From NCBI GenBank assembly GCA_024236295.1, contig JACKKT010000004.1:1-64000 (forward strand): a stretch of DNA of 64,000 bases, given 5' to 3'. Origin of the DNA: Kordiimonadaceae bacterium. GTDB lineage: Bacteria; Pseudomonadota; Alphaproteobacteria; Sphingomonadales; Emcibacteraceae. Below the pieces are notes generated by a model. That model was not told the DNA's origin. It searched no databases and worked only from the letters and a program-made list of their open reading frames with translations. The position numbers and the translations under genes were made by a program. The first letter of the stretch is position 1, and every line of letters starts with the position of its first letter. Shown piece by piece: positions 26,802-35,729 of the stretch.

Positions 26802-27269
26802 TTAATTGTTTACGATTTTCCAAGAACCATCTGGTTGACGGCAGGCAGTTCCATATGCTGTTTCTGCTTTGCCGGCGATGGTCACCGTTTGCTGATATTC
26901 GCGGCAATATTGACCATCGGCATTATTAAAGGCGGGCTGAGGGGTTACCGACCCGCTATTACCGGTATCAGGGTTTGTCCATTGTGCGGCGTTTCCTGAA
27001 ACACCGGTTTCAAGAGCTGCCTGGGTTGTTTGATACATTTTCTGCTGATCTGCCTTATCCATTTTGCGGCCAATATCGCGACCAATATAGGCCCCGGCCA
27101 GAGTGCCGATGGCAACACCGACTGTGCTGTTATTGGTTACAGCACTTCCAACCAACGCGCCGCCAACACCACCTAGCAGTGTGCCGCTATCTTCTTTTGT
27201 ACAGGACAGCAATGGCATTGCAATTAAGGAAATCAGCGCTACTTTTGCAATGTTTTTTGAATTATTCAC
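26802..27269 (-). CDS. Glycine-zipper outer-membrane lipoprotein (17-kDa antigen-like)
   Basis: A 155-residue protein with a lipobox (LLSC), a glycine-zipper 2TM domain (TLLGGVGGALVGSAVTNN and VGVAIGTLAGAYIGRDIGRKMD), and a C-terminal domain with YCREYQQTVTIAGKAETAYGTACRQPDGSWKIV as in rickettsial 17-kDa surface antigens. It likely inserts in or lines the outer membrane. The GTG at 27267-27269 (VNNSKN) is preferred because AGAGGA precedes it; an ATG at 27287 without such a site would add six residues before the signal. Divergent from pdxH. Confidence 0.85.
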   Translation of the reverse strand: MNNSKNIAKVALISLIAMPLLSCTKEDSGTLLGGVGGALVGSAVTNNSTVGVAIGTLAGAYIGRDIGRKMDKADQQKMYQTTQAALETGVSGNAAQWTNPDTGNSGSVTPQPAFNNADGQYCREYQQTVTIAGKAETAYGTACRQPDGSWKIVNN

Positions 27270-27358
27270 TGTATTATCCTCTAACATGGGTTATAGATGT
27301 ACTCTAAATTATACAATATAATTAATTATAAAATAAAACGATACAAGGGCTGATTATT

Positions 27359-27934
27359 ATGCAGGATCCATTCGAAAAATTTGCAGAGTGGTTTGAAGAA
27401 GCAAACAAAGCAGAAGATATGGCGGAAGCAATGTCCATTGCAACTGTTGATGATCAGAGAAGGCCATCTGTCAGAATGGTGTTACTTAAAGATCACGGAC
27501 CCGATGGATTTACTTTTTATACTAACCTGGACAGCCGTAAAGGTCAGGAAATAGCCCATAATCCCAATATGGCATTTTGTTTTCACTGGAAAAGTCTTGC
27601 CAGGCAAATTCGCATTGAAGGGGCAGTTAGTCAGGTGAGTGATGAAGAGGCTGATGCCTATTTTGCCTCCCGCGCCAGAGACAGCCAGATCGGGGCGTGG
27701 GCGTCAAAACAAAGTCAGCCAATGGAAGGACGTTTCGAATTTGAGGCAAGAATTCTTAAATATACCACAAAGTTCGGTATAGGCGCGGTTCCCCGTCCAC
27801 CACACTGGTCAGGATTTAGACTCAAGCCAAGACGCATTGAATTCTGGCGCGATCGAAAATTCCGACTTCATGACAGACATATTTATAAAATTAATGATCA
27901 GGGCAATTGGGAAACAGAAATACTTTATCCATAA
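27359..27934 (+). CDS. pdxH: Pyridoxamine 5'-phosphate oxidase
   Basis: A 191-residue FMN enzyme that oxidises pyridoxamine/pyridoxine 5'-phosphate to PLP. Characteristic segments are DQRRPSVRMVLLKDHGPDGFTFYTNLDSRKGQEI, MAFCFHWKSLARQIRIEGAV, YFASRARDSQIGAWASKQSQ and the C-terminal PHWSGFRLKPRRIEFWRDRKFRLHDR. The short N-terminus before FEKFAEWFEEA is normal for the family in Alphaproteobacteria. Its TAA shares one base with the next start, so translation is coupled to the CDF gene. Confidence 0.96.
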   Translation: MQDPFEKFAEWFEEANKAEDMAEAMSIATVDDQRRPSVRMVLLKDHGPDGFTFYTNLDSRKGQEIAHNPNMAFCFHWKSLARQIRIEGAVSQVSDEEADAYFASRARDSQIGAWASKQSQPMEGRFEFEARILKYTTKFGIGAVPRPPHWSGFRLKPRRIEFWRDRKFRLHDRHIYKINDQGNWETEILYP

Positions 27935-28839
27935 TGAATACTCACCTTGATAAAAATGATGCTGAAAAACTGCTGAGAAGAGCGACCACAGCCTCCGTTA
28001 CTGTGGCGGTTACGCTTATTGCCCTAAAAACATGGGGATATATTGAAAGCGGATCTGTCGCAATTTTTGGAACTCTTTTGGATAGTGTTATGGATAGCCT
28101 GTCATCAATCATTATCTTTGCGGCTGTGCGATTTGCAATGGTTCCGGCTGATAAAGATCACCGGTTTGGTCATGGAAAGGCAGAAGCAATCGCCGGACTT
28201 TTGCAGGCTTTTATTATATTTGCCTCATCACTTATTTTGCTTAGAGAAGTGATTGAAAAAATAATAAATCCGAGAGCCATTGATAAGCCTGTTCTTGGTG
28301 CGGGAATAATTGCAATATCTGTTTTGTTGACAATTTTGCTGGTTATCTATCAGAAACACGTTACGGCCAAGACTGGGTCTGTCGCTATTGAGGCAGATGG
28401 AATGCACTATACCGGGGATATTTTGTTAAATTTAGGGGTTGTGCTGTCGCTGGTGCTTGACGGTTATTTTAAGGTCACCTATGCAGATCCGTTTTTTGGC
28501 GCAGTTGCCGGTCTTTATCTTTTGCACAGTGCTTATCAGGTCTTCATCACCAGTACTGATGTTTTAATGGATAAGGAACTGAGCGATGAAGACAGAAAGA
28601 AAATCATAAGCATTATAAAAAAACATAATGAGGTCGTTGGTGTTCATGAGCTTCGGACCCGTCGTTCCGGATTGGATATTTTTATCCAGTTTCATATGGA
28701 ACTTAGGGAGGGCATAAGCCTACGCAAAGCACATGAAATTTCGGATCAGGTGGAATTGAAGATTATGGAAACGTACAAAAATGCTGAAGTTTTTATCCAT
28801 GCGGACCCCTATAATGATAGTGAGAAGGGGGCAGTTTAA
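27934..28839 (+). CDS. Cation diffusion facilitator (FieF-like) divalent metal exporter
   Basis: A 301-residue CDF protein with six helices and a cytosolic C-terminal domain. Metal-site residues appear in TLLDSVMDSLSS (D-x3-D of TM2), HRFGHGKAEAIAGLLQ and DGMHYTGDILLN (H-x3-D of TM5); the C-terminal domain has VVGVHELRTRRSGLDIFIQFHMEL and VFIHADP. It exports Fe2+, Zn2+ or similar ions using the proton gradient. The start is the ATG at 27934 (MNTHLDKND), which shares its A with the pdxH stop. Confidence 0.92.
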   Translation: MNTHLDKNDAEKLLRRATTASVTVAVTLIALKTWGYIESGSVAIFGTLLDSVMDSLSSIIIFAAVRFAMVPADKDHRFGHGKAEAIAGLLQAFIIFASSLILLREVIEKIINPRAIDKPVLGAGIIAISVLLTILLVIYQKHVTAKTGSVAIEADGMHYTGDILLNLGVVLSLVLDGYFKVTYADPFFGAVAGLYLLHSAYQVFITSTDVLMDKELSDEDRKKIISIIKKHNEVVGVHELRTRRSGLDIFIQFHMELREGISLRKAHEISDQVELKIMETYKNAEVFIHADPYNDSEKGAV

Positions 28840-29195
28840 TGGTTAAAATTTACGGTATTAAGAACTGTGACACTATGAAAAAGGCTATGAAATGGCTGGA
28901 TTTAAACGGTGTTGAATATCATTTTCATGATTACCGGAAAGATGGCGTCGACGAAGATCTGATAAGGCATTGGGTTATGGAAAATGGATTGGAAACTGTA
29001 CTTAACAAAAAAGGTACCACCTGGAAAAAGCTGCCTGAAACAATTAAGGAATCATTGGATGAGCAGGGGGTCATTAAGCTTTTATGTGAAAATGAAGCAA
29101 TGATCAAAAGGCCGGTTTTTGATTTGGGTGATATACGTATTATCGGCTTTTCCAAGAATGAGCAGGTAAAGCTTGAAGCTGTGTTATTAAAATAA
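28839..29195 (+). CDS. ArsC/Spx family (YffB-like) thioredoxin-fold protein
   Basis: A 118-residue protein: VKIYGIKNCDTMKKAMKWLDLNGVEYHFHDYRKDG at the N-terminus, then LNKKGTTWKKLPETIKESL and the end MIKRPVFDLGDIRIIGFSKNE. One active-site Cys (KNCDT) is present, as in the YffB/ArsC-related group, so arsenate reduction is not assured; a glutathione-dependent thiol role is possible. Its ATG overlaps the CDF stop by one base, making pdxH-CDF-arsC-like a three-gene unit. Confidence 0.88.
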   Translation: MVKIYGIKNCDTMKKAMKWLDLNGVEYHFHDYRKDGVDEDLIRHWVMENGLETVLNKKGTTWKKLPETIKESLDEQGVIKLLCENEAMIKRPVFDLGDIRIIGFSKNEQVKLEAVLLK

Positions 29196-29266
29196 TTATT
29201 TATTATTTTCATAATTATGCTACTGTATATTAATTAAGAATCATTATTAATAAATGAGTTTCAAAA

Positions 29267-30043
29267 ATGCCTGCCCAATCACAAGATAGTGGAAAAACTG
29301 AGCTTAAGACCAATGTTAAAAAGACTATTGTACTGACCGGGGCCAGTCGTGGTATTGGTCACGCGACCGTCAAACGCTTTTCAAGTGCAGGCTGGCGGGT
29401 TATTACCTGCTCACGTCACCCATTTTCAGAACATTGCCCCTGGGAAGCGGGCCCGGAGGATCATGTACAAATTGATCTGGGGGATCCTGTTGGGCGTAGA
29501 GAGGGGATTGCCGAAATAAAAAAACGTCTTGGCGGTGGACCGCTTCATGCATTGGTTAATAATGCGGGTATTTCACCAAAAGGAGAAAATGGTTCAAGGC
29601 TTAATACGCAAAATACCAGTGAAGATGACTGGAAAAAAGTTTTTGAGGTGAATTTCTTTGCACCGATAATGCTGGCCCGCGGACTTTATGATGAACTGGC
29701 GCTGGCCCGTGGCGCGGTGGTCAATGTGACATCAATCGCCGGTAGCCGTGTCCATCCGTTTGCCGGGGCCGCTTATGCCACATCAAAAGCGGCACTAGCG
29801 TCACTTACCAGGGAAATGGCGGCGGATTTCGGACCTGATGGTATTCGGGTTAATGCCATTGCCCCAGGGGAAATTAAAACAGCAATTCTGTCGCCGGGCA
29901 CTGAAGATCTTATCGCTGATATTCCGCTTCGCCGTCTTGGCACTCCAGAGGAGGTGGCAAAGACAATTTATTATCTTTGCACCGAAATGTCCGATTATGT
30001 TACCGGGGCAGAAATCCATATTAACGGTGGTCAGCACGTTTAA
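29267..30043 (+). CDS. Short-chain dehydrogenase/reductase
   Basis: A 258-residue classical SDR. After a 20-residue polar N-terminus it shows the NAD(P) motif TGASRGIGHATV, NNAG, the catalytic Ser in VNVTSIAGSR, Tyr-x3-Lys in YATSKAAL, and the C-terminal substrate region GTPEEVAKTIYYLCTEMSDYVTGAEIHINGG. It resembles 3-oxoacyl-ACP reductases but the substrate cannot be deduced. It is separated from the preceding gene by 71 AT-rich bases and is convergent with the DMT transporter. Confidence 0.9.
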   Translation: MPAQSQDSGKTELKTNVKKTIVLTGASRGIGHATVKRFSSAGWRVITCSRHPFSEHCPWEAGPEDHVQIDLGDPVGRREGIAEIKKRLGGGPLHALVNNAGISPKGENGSRLNTQNTSEDDWKKVFEVNFFAPIMLARGLYDELALARGAVVNVTSIAGSRVHPFAGAAYATSKAALASLTREMAADFGPDGIRVNAIAPGEIKTAILSPGTEDLIADIPLRRLGTPEEVAKTIYYLCTEMSDYVTGAEIHINGGQHV

Positions 30044-30058
30044 TATTTCAATTTCGTT

Positions 30059-30961
30059 TTATGGTAATGATTTTGGTTCCGTGTTTCGGTGATTTAGCGG
30101 TGGATAAAATTGTGCCATGATTGAACCACAAAGCATAAGGGCGCATCCAATCAATGCTTTTTGTCCTAAGGTTTCATTAAGTAGCAGGTAACCGGCAAAT
30201 GCAGCGAACAGGGATTCTGTACTGAAGATCAGAGCGGCCTGAGATGGGGGAGTTACTTTTTGTCCATAAATCTGTAACGTATACCCGACAGCAATGGCGA
30301 CAGCACCACTGAAAATAATATAAAACCACTCAATGCCGCTTGTGATGACCATCTTTTCATCCATAATTACTGCTGCGATCAGACTTAAAAGGCCACATAC
30401 AACAAATTGCCGGATAGCAAAGGCAACAGGATGGTGACGGTGTGATATATGATCAATAACAATCAAATGAGCCCCCCAGAAAAAAGCACTGATCAGCACC
30501 AAAAAATCGCCTCTTTCCATATTTAATCCTCTCATGCCTGAAAGCAGATATAGCCCTGTGCAGGCTATCAGAATGGCCAGCCAAATTTTATGGTTATAAC
30601 GATGGCCAATGAAAATACCGATCATTGGTACAAAAACGATATATAAACCGGTTATGAAGCCGGTATTGGAAATGGTTGTAAATTTTATGCCGATCTGCTG
30701 AAAGGCAACCGCGGTAAACATAATGCTGCCGGCGATAATACTGCCAATGAGCATGTGGCGCTTGTCTGCACTTTGCATGATTGAAATGTTACCGCGTCTA
30801 AAATAACGAACAGGCAATAAGCAAAGAGCGGCTATAAAAAAACGAAACGCATTAAAAGTAAACGGATCCATTGTATCCATTGCGTTTTTCTGTATAACGA
30901 AACTGCCACCCCATAATGCAGCAGTGCATAACAGCATTATATTTGACTGAATTAATGTCAT
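30059..30961 (-). CDS. EamA/DMT family exporter
   Basis: A 300-residue protein with ten predicted helices arranged as two EamA repeats: LLCTAALWGGSFVIQKNAMDTMDPFTFNAFRFFIAALCLLPV at the start and FLVLISAFFWGAHLIVIDH for the second half, ending FAAFAGYLLLNETLGQKALIGCALMLCGSI. Members export amino acids or other metabolites. The ATG at 30959-30961 is chosen over a TTG seven codons upstream. Confidence 0.88.
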   Translation of the reverse strand: MTLIQSNIMLLCTAALWGGSFVIQKNAMDTMDPFTFNAFRFFIAALCLLPVRYFRRGNISIMQSADKRHMLIGSIIAGSIMFTAVAFQQIGIKFTTISNTGFITGLYIVFVPMIGIFIGHRYNHKIWLAILIACTGLYLLSGMRGLNMERGDFLVLISAFFWGAHLIVIDHISHRHHPVAFAIRQFVVCGLLSLIAAVIMDEKMVITSGIEWFYIIFSGAVAIAVGYTLQIYGQKVTPPSQAALIFSTESLFAAFAGYLLLNETLGQKALIGCALMLCGSIMAQFYPPLNHRNTEPKSLP

Positions 30962-31017
30962 GACAGTTTCTTTCGACAGCAAAATATGTAGGCGATTTTG
31001 TTGGGGAGTATGCCCGG

Positions 31018-31863
31018 TTAATTTAAATAATCAAGTCCAATATCCACGGCAGGTGCCGATTGCGTGATACGGCCGACGGAGACAAAATCTACGCCGGTTT
31101 CAGCGATAGATTTTATAGTGTCCAGAGTGACGCCACCTGATGCTTCCAACTTTACACGCCCGCTAAAACTTTGAACGGCGGTACGGAGCATTTCAAGGGG
31201 CATGTTATCTAGCAGCAGACGGTCCGCTCCGGCGTCAACGGCATCAGAAGCCTGATCAAGGGTATCACATTCAACAGTGATCCCGATTGTGCTTGCACGG
31301 GGGCCATATTTTTTAGCCGCTTCAACTGCGTTTTTAATGCTGCCGACGCTGGCAATATGATTATCCTTTATCAGAATCCCGTCATCAAGCCGCATACGGT
31401 GATTAACTGCGCCGCCCATTCTGGTGGCATATTTGGCCAATTTTCGTAAAGTCGGGATTGTTTTTCTAGTATCCAGTAGCTTACAGTCAGTGTGCTCGAT
31501 TTTTTTGACATACTGTCTGGTCAGTGTTGCTATGCCAGATAGATGCTGAAGCACGTTAAGGGCTGATCTTTCGGCGGTCAGAATATTTCTTGCATTTCCT
31601 TCAAGGCGCATGATGACATTACCGGCTGTTACTTCAACGCCGTCCTGAACCAGGATTTCCACTTTGATGGCACTATCGACTGTATGGATAATTTTAGCGG
31701 CAATATCAATGCCGGCGATGACCATGGTTTCACGGGCATTCATTTCTGCTTTCAGGGTGGCATCCGCGGCAATAGTGGCCAGTGTTGTCAGGTCGCCAGC
31801 ACCAATATCCTCATCAAGCAGGCTTCTTATAAAATGCCTGAGCTCTTCTTTATAGAGCGGCAT
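31018..31863 (-). CDS. nadC: Nicotinate-nucleotide diphosphorylase (carboxylating)
   Basis: A 281-residue quinolinate phosphoribosyltransferase: LLDEDIGAGDLTTLA, TAERSALNVLQHLSGIATLTRQYV, LDTRKTIPTLRKLAKYATRMGGAVNHRMRLDDGILIKDNHI, TIGITVECDTLDQA, LLLDNMPLEMLRTAV and LEASGGVTLDTI. It makes nicotinate mononucleotide from quinolinate and PRPP. The ATG at 31861-31863 (MPLYKEEL) begins one base after the nadA stop; a longer upstream frame would run inside nadA. No nadB lies next to the pair. Confidence 0.96.
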   Translation of the reverse strand: MPLYKEELRHFIRSLLDEDIGAGDLTTLATIAADATLKAEMNARETMVIAGIDIAAKIIHTVDSAIKVEILVQDGVEVTAGNVIMRLEGNARNILTAERSALNVLQHLSGIATLTRQYVKKIEHTDCKLLDTRKTIPTLRKLAKYATRMGGAVNHRMRLDDGILIKDNHIASVGSIKNAVEAAKKYGPRASTIGITVECDTLDQASDAVDAGADRLLLDNMPLEMLRTAVQSFSGRVKLEASGGVTLDTIKSIAETGVDFVSVGRITQSAPAVDIGLDYLN

Positions 31864-31864
31864 G

Positions 31865-32869
31865 TTAAAAGGCTCGGCCCGATTTGGGGGGCTGTTTTGA
31901 TGCCGCCGGGGGTGACATTTCAAGCATTTTATTTAAGGGGGCCAGGGCCTTGATCCGGGTTATTTCGTCGACTTCGATTTGCGGTTCAAGTGTGTTTAAA
32001 CAATTATAGAGTTTTTCAAGCGTATTTAAGGCCATGAATGGGCATTGATTACAGTTGCAATTGCCGTCAGCACCGGGAGCCCCTATGAATTTTTTATGAG
32101 GGGCGCTTTTTTGCATCTGATGTATTATGCCGGGCTCAGTCGCAACCAGAAACTTTTCAGCCGGATTTTCAAGCACAAATTTCAGGATTGACGATGTTGA
32201 ACCGACATGATCCGCGTGCCGGAGGATATGATCCGGGCATTCCGGGTGGGCGGTTACCGGCGCATCCGGATGTTCGGCTTTCAGTTTGATCAGCTCTTTT
32301 TCAGAAAAACGTTCATGGACAATACAGCTTCCAGGCCACAGAACCATGTCGCGACCGGTTTTCTTTGCCAGATAGGCGCCAAGATGGCGGTCAGGAGCCA
32401 GAATTATTTTCTGGTTCTCAGGCAGCTGGTTTATAATATGTTCTGCATTGGATGAGGTAATGATGATATCTGACATTGCTTTAATATCAGCAGAACAGTT
32501 GATATAGGTTATGCATAAATGATCCGGATATTTATCACGGAATTTGATAAACCTGTCTGGCGGGCAGCTGTCTTCAAGTGAACAGCCCGCGTCCATATCC
32601 GGCAGGACCACGGTTTTTCCCGGACTGAGAATTTTTGCCACTTCAGCCATAAACCGAACGCCGCAAAAGACAATGACATCAGCATCTGTCGCTGCAGCCT
32701 TACGGGAAAGATCAAGGCTGTCGCCAACGAAGTCAGCCAGATCCTGAATTTCGGCATCCTGATAATAATGCGCAAGGATCACGGCATTTTTTTCTTTTCT
32801 CAAGCGATTGATTTCATTCAATAGCTCGGCTTTTGGCATTGTTTCTTTAGCCGTTAAAGGAATTGTCAT
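31865..32869 (-). CDS. nadA: Quinolinate synthase A
   Basis: A 334-residue 4Fe-4S enzyme that condenses iminoaspartate with dihydroxyacetone phosphate. Diagnostic parts are ILAHYYQDAEIQDLADFVGDSLDLSRKA, VIVFCGVRFMAEVAKILSPGK, PDMDAGCSLEDSCPP, YINCSADIKAMSDIIITSSNA, WPGSCIVHERF and the C-terminal CNCNQCPFMALNTLEKL. The three cluster cysteines lie in the CGVRFMAE region, WPGSC and the terminal group. Coexpressed with nadC. Confidence 0.96.
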   Translation of the reverse strand: MTIPLTAKETMPKAELLNEINRLRKEKNAVILAHYYQDAEIQDLADFVGDSLDLSRKAAATDADVIVFCGVRFMAEVAKILSPGKTVVLPDMDAGCSLEDSCPPDRFIKFRDKYPDHLCITYINCSADIKAMSDIIITSSNAEHIINQLPENQKIILAPDRHLGAYLAKKTGRDMVLWPGSCIVHERFSEKELIKLKAEHPDAPVTAHPECPDHILRHADHVGSTSSILKFVLENPAEKFLVATEPGIIHQMQKSAPHKKFIGAPGADGNCNCNQCPFMALNTLEKLYNCLNTLEPQIEVDEITRIKALAPLNKMLEMSPPAASKQPPKSGRAF

Positions 32870-32936
32870 TGTTTAAACCCAGTTGTCAGTACTCTATATT
32901 CTTCTATGTAAGCCCTGGGCTTTCCTGTTTCAAGAA

Positions 32937-34226
32937 TTATTCATGAAATTCAGCTTTTTCGGGAATACGGGTGAAAGCAATTTTTGTGCCGCTAAAAGGA
33001 GCCATGGTTTCAGGCAGGGTACCCAGAACAACGGTATCAAGGCCATATTTTTTGTTAATATCATCCATAGCAACGGAAAGGCGGCTATGGCGGTTTTGTG
33101 TTTTGCTGATCGGATCATCCAACTGCTTGAACATATCGGGCATTATTTTTTCAGCGGGGACAAGCCCAAAAAATGTGACAGAAAGCTGTTTTATATGGGT
33201 GGGGGTATTATCCTCAATCATTTTCTGCCACAGCATGTTTAAGGCGCGAAGAAAAGAGAAACTGTCTTCAGCGAGCGGGATTTTAATATCCATTTGCCAT
33301 TTGTATTTTCTGCCGTCCCCTTTCGGGATATCAAAACGTACATAAAGGCTGTAATTTCGGGCAAAAAAACCCAGACGTCTTAACCGACTGGCGGCTTTAA
33401 GGGTCAGGCGTCTTGCGACCAGACGTGCCTTATGACGCGGCCGCATGTTAGGGGCAAGAACATGACTATGGCCGACAGTGCGGCGGGTAGGATCATCGTT
33501 GGTTGTTGTTTCTATGCCATGCAGGGCATACCAGAAACGTTCTCCCTCAACACTGTGCCAGATACGCCTTACATGTTTTGGATCCAGATTCCAGAAGCAT
33601 GTAATATCGTTAATCCCGGCCCGCGAAAGGCGGGCATCCATATTGCGCCCGATGCCGGGCAGGTCCGATAATTTAAGGTGAGCAAGCCTGTCAGGTAGCT
33701 CTGTTGCATAAAGCACAGTCAGGCCATCCGGTTTTTGCAGGTTGCTGGCGACCTTGGCGAGAAAGCGGTTTGGGCCTATCCCCACCGAAGACCTCAGGCA
33801 GGGGCCGACATTTTCGAGAATGGCTTTTTTAATGTTACGGGCAATTTCAAGAGCTTTTTCCTTTTCGCGCTCATGACCGATCAGACGGCAGGCCACTTCA
33901 TCAATTGAACAGACTTTGGTTATGGGAATGTGCTTATCGATCTGTTCCATGATTTTATGATGATATTCGACATATTTGTCATGGCGGGCAGGAACCGTTA
34001 CCAGCCCGGGGCACAGTTTTCTTGCCTGATAAATCATGGTGCCGGTTTTAACGCCATAGGCCTTTGCCTCGTAGCTGGCGGCAATGGCGCAGGTGGCCTC
34101 GGTATCGGATGGCACAACAGCAACGGGCTTGCCTCGCAGCTGCGGATTTAATTGCTGCTCAACACTGGCAAAATAACTGTTCAGGTCAAGGTAGAGCCAG
34201 CCAAGCCCGGTTGGAATGTCCAACAT
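32937..34226 (-). CDS. Y-family (ImpB/MucB/SamB) translesion DNA polymerase
   Basis: A 429-residue polymerase. The palm acidic residues are intact: the first Asp in LYLDLNSYFASVEQQ (with Phe as steric-gate position) and Asp-Glu in CSIDEVACRL. Other landmarks are RGKPVAVVPSD, SVGIGPNRFLAKVASNLQKPDG and the little-finger end RLSVAMDDINKKYG. SIDEV instead of the DinB SIDEA/Y and the longer C-terminus place it in an alphaproteobacterial subgroup often mislabelled a type VI secretion ImpB protein; retained catalytic acids separate it from inactive ImuB. The ATG at 34224-34226 has AAGGA eight bases upstream, and a LexA box lies 64 bases before it. Confidence 0.88.
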   Translation of the reverse strand: MLDIPTGLGWLYLDLNSYFASVEQQLNPQLRGKPVAVVPSDTEATCAIAASYEAKAYGVKTGTMIYQARKLCPGLVTVPARHDKYVEYHHKIMEQIDKHIPITKVCSIDEVACRLIGHEREKEKALEIARNIKKAILENVGPCLRSSVGIGPNRFLAKVASNLQKPDGLTVLYATELPDRLAHLKLSDLPGIGRNMDARLSRAGINDITCFWNLDPKHVRRIWHSVEGERFWYALHGIETTTNDDPTRRTVGHSHVLAPNMRPRHKARLVARRLTLKAASRLRRLGFFARNYSLYVRFDIPKGDGRKYKWQMDIKIPLAEDSFSFLRALNMLWQKMIEDNTPTHIKQLSVTFFGLVPAEKIMPDMFKQLDDPISKTQNRHSRLSVAMDDINKKYGLDTVVLGTLPETMAPFSGTKIAFTRIPEKAEFHE

Positions 34227-34289
34227 GGTTATGATCCTTTTTATTATCTGACCCCAATTTAAGGAAAGATAAAGCTTATCACAAAATAA

Positions 34290-34304
34290 GAACAAAACAA
34301 GAAC
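34290..34304 (-). promoter_or_regulatory. LexA box (SOS operator) upstream of the Y-family polymerase
   Basis: The plus strand reads GAAC-AAAACAA-GAAC, so the minus strand is GTTC-N7-GTTC, a perfect match to the alphaproteobacterial LexA box. It lies 64 bases upstream of the polymerase ATG. A possible -35 (TTGTTT, 34295-34300) and -10 (TAAGCT, 34273-34278) spaced 16 bases on the minus strand would put the operator over the -35. The divergent ThrE-like gene starts 69 bases on the other side. Confidence 0.82.
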
Positions 34305-34372
34305 AAATAGAAAGATATCATAATTATTTTATTTTCCTTTTTTTCTTAAATGGCTTAACGTAAAAACAAACA

Positions 34373-35626
34373 ATGAATGACTTGAGCACCATGACAGAAG
34401 ATGACGAACGGACCGTAAAATACAGTGTCGCCAGACGGTTTATTATCAAGCTTGGCATTATCGCCCATGGTTATGGCCCATCAGCAGCCCGGCTGGAAGG
34501 TTACCTAACCCAGGTGACCGAGGCACTGGGTTATAACGGCGTGTTCCGCTCAACCAGATCCGAAATTATTTATGCCTTCTGGAAAGATGATGAAAATGAC
34601 CAGATTATGCATATGGCTCATGTGGAAAAAGGCGGTTTTAACATGGCTAAGCTGGCCCGTGTCGGTGAACTGGTTGAAGGCGTTGTTGATGGGGGGATTT
34701 CTTTGGACGATGCCTATTCCTTGCTGGATGAAATTGAAGCACTGCCTAACCCATGGGGACCTTTGGGAAAAGCCATCGGGTTTGTATTCGTAGGGGTGGG
34801 ATTCTCCGGACTGATGTCAGGCAATATACTTGATATTATTCTCTCCGGTGCATTATCGGTTCTTGTCTATATCAATGTTCATATCGCCCATAAATATGAG
34901 GGCAGAATGCTTGAACTCCTCCCTTTTTCTAGTGCTTATGCAGTTGGGTTACTTACGGCCATTCTGAAGATATACCTGCCTGAAATTAACATGCTGGTGA
35001 TCGTGATTTCTGCGATTATCAGTATTATTCCCGGCTTTACGGTAAGCGCTAGTATTGTTGAAATTGTCAGTAATCATGTAGTTTCCGGAAGTGCCAATCT
35101 AATCAGCGGGCTTATATATCTGTTAAAACAGTTTTTTGGCGCCTGGTTCGGGCTGGCAACCATCAATATATTATGGTCAGGGGATATGGTTGATGCAGTG
35201 CAGACTGAAAATATCGGAGACTGGATATTTCTTCCGCTTTTGTTTATTGGTCTTGGTATCGCTTATCAGTCACTGATCAGGGATTTTCCCTGGGTAATAT
35301 TATGCTGCCTTGTCTCCTATCTTGGTGTGTTGTTTGGCAATGAGTTTCAAGTGACCTATCTTGGCACATTGATGGGCGCAATTGTCGCGACAATTTATGC
35401 AAATTTATGGGCACGGAAATTTAATCGGCCAACGTCGATTGTATTGGTGCCGGCCATAACCGTAATGGTCAGTGGAAGTGTAGGATTCAGAGGGCTTCTT
35501 ATAGTTGCTGGAGGTGAAAGCGACAAAGGATTTGACCAGTTTCTGCAGATGTTTGTTGTTGCACTTGTGATTGCAGCAGGGCTGCTGATCGCCAACACGA
35601 TAGTCAGGCCCAAGGCAACTCTGTAA
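34373..35626 (+). CDS. Threonine/serine exporter (ThrE/YjjP-YjjB fusion type)
   Basis: A 417-residue membrane protein. The N-terminal ThrE domain (DUF1212) has LIAHGYGPSAARLEGYLTQV-like sequence and a cytosolic region to about residue 135, then about ten helices; the second half is the DUF3815/YjjB-like part (YLGVLFGNEF, PAITVMVSGSVGFRGLL). ThrE of Corynebacterium exports threonine and serine by proton motive force. Single-chain fusion of the two halves is common. The ATG at 34373 is used; an ATG six codons later is equally possible. Confidence 0.85.
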   Translation: MNDLSTMTEDDERTVKYSVARRFIIKLGIIAHGYGPSAARLEGYLTQVTEALGYNGVFRSTRSEIIYAFWKDDENDQIMHMAHVEKGGFNMAKLARVGELVEGVVDGGISLDDAYSLLDEIEALPNPWGPLGKAIGFVFVGVGFSGLMSGNILDIILSGALSVLVYINVHIAHKYEGRMLELLPFSSAYAVGLLTAILKIYLPEINMLVIVISAIISIIPGFTVSASIVEIVSNHVVSGSANLISGLIYLLKQFFGAWFGLATINILWSGDMVDAVQTENIGDWIFLPLLFIGLGIAYQSLIRDFPWVILCCLVSYLGVLFGNEFQVTYLGTLMGAIVATIYANLWARKFNRPTSIVLVPAITVMVSGSVGFRGLLIVAGGESDKGFDQFLQMFVVALVIAAGLLIANTIVRPKATL

Positions 35627-35729
35627 AGGATAGGGCATTAAGCTTAATTTTTCTTAACCTTATTTTGTAACCAGTTGTTTACTTCAGCGGAATACACTTG
35701 GAAAATCCAAATTCGTTGAGGTTAGCACG

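Noticed and set aside
28839..29195. Arsenate reductase as a firm function for the ArsC-family protein
   Set aside because: The family includes Spx/YffB proteins without arsenate activity and no ars genes are nearby.
29190..29209. AAATAAT/ATTATTT hairpin after the ArsC-like gene as a terminator
   Set aside because: The stem is purely A/T and would be weak; it is not distinguishable from background in this AT-rich gap.
32909..32925. AAGCC-CTG-GGCTT palindrome between polymerase and nadA
   Set aside because: Five-base stem with no T-run in either direction; too weak to call a terminator or operator.
32937..34226. Reading the Y-family polymerase as a type VI secretion ImpB protein
   Set aside because: The name clash is historical (impB/mucB/samB). 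Palm motifs with Asp and Asp-Glu and the RFLAKVASNLQKPDG segment identify a DNA polymerase.
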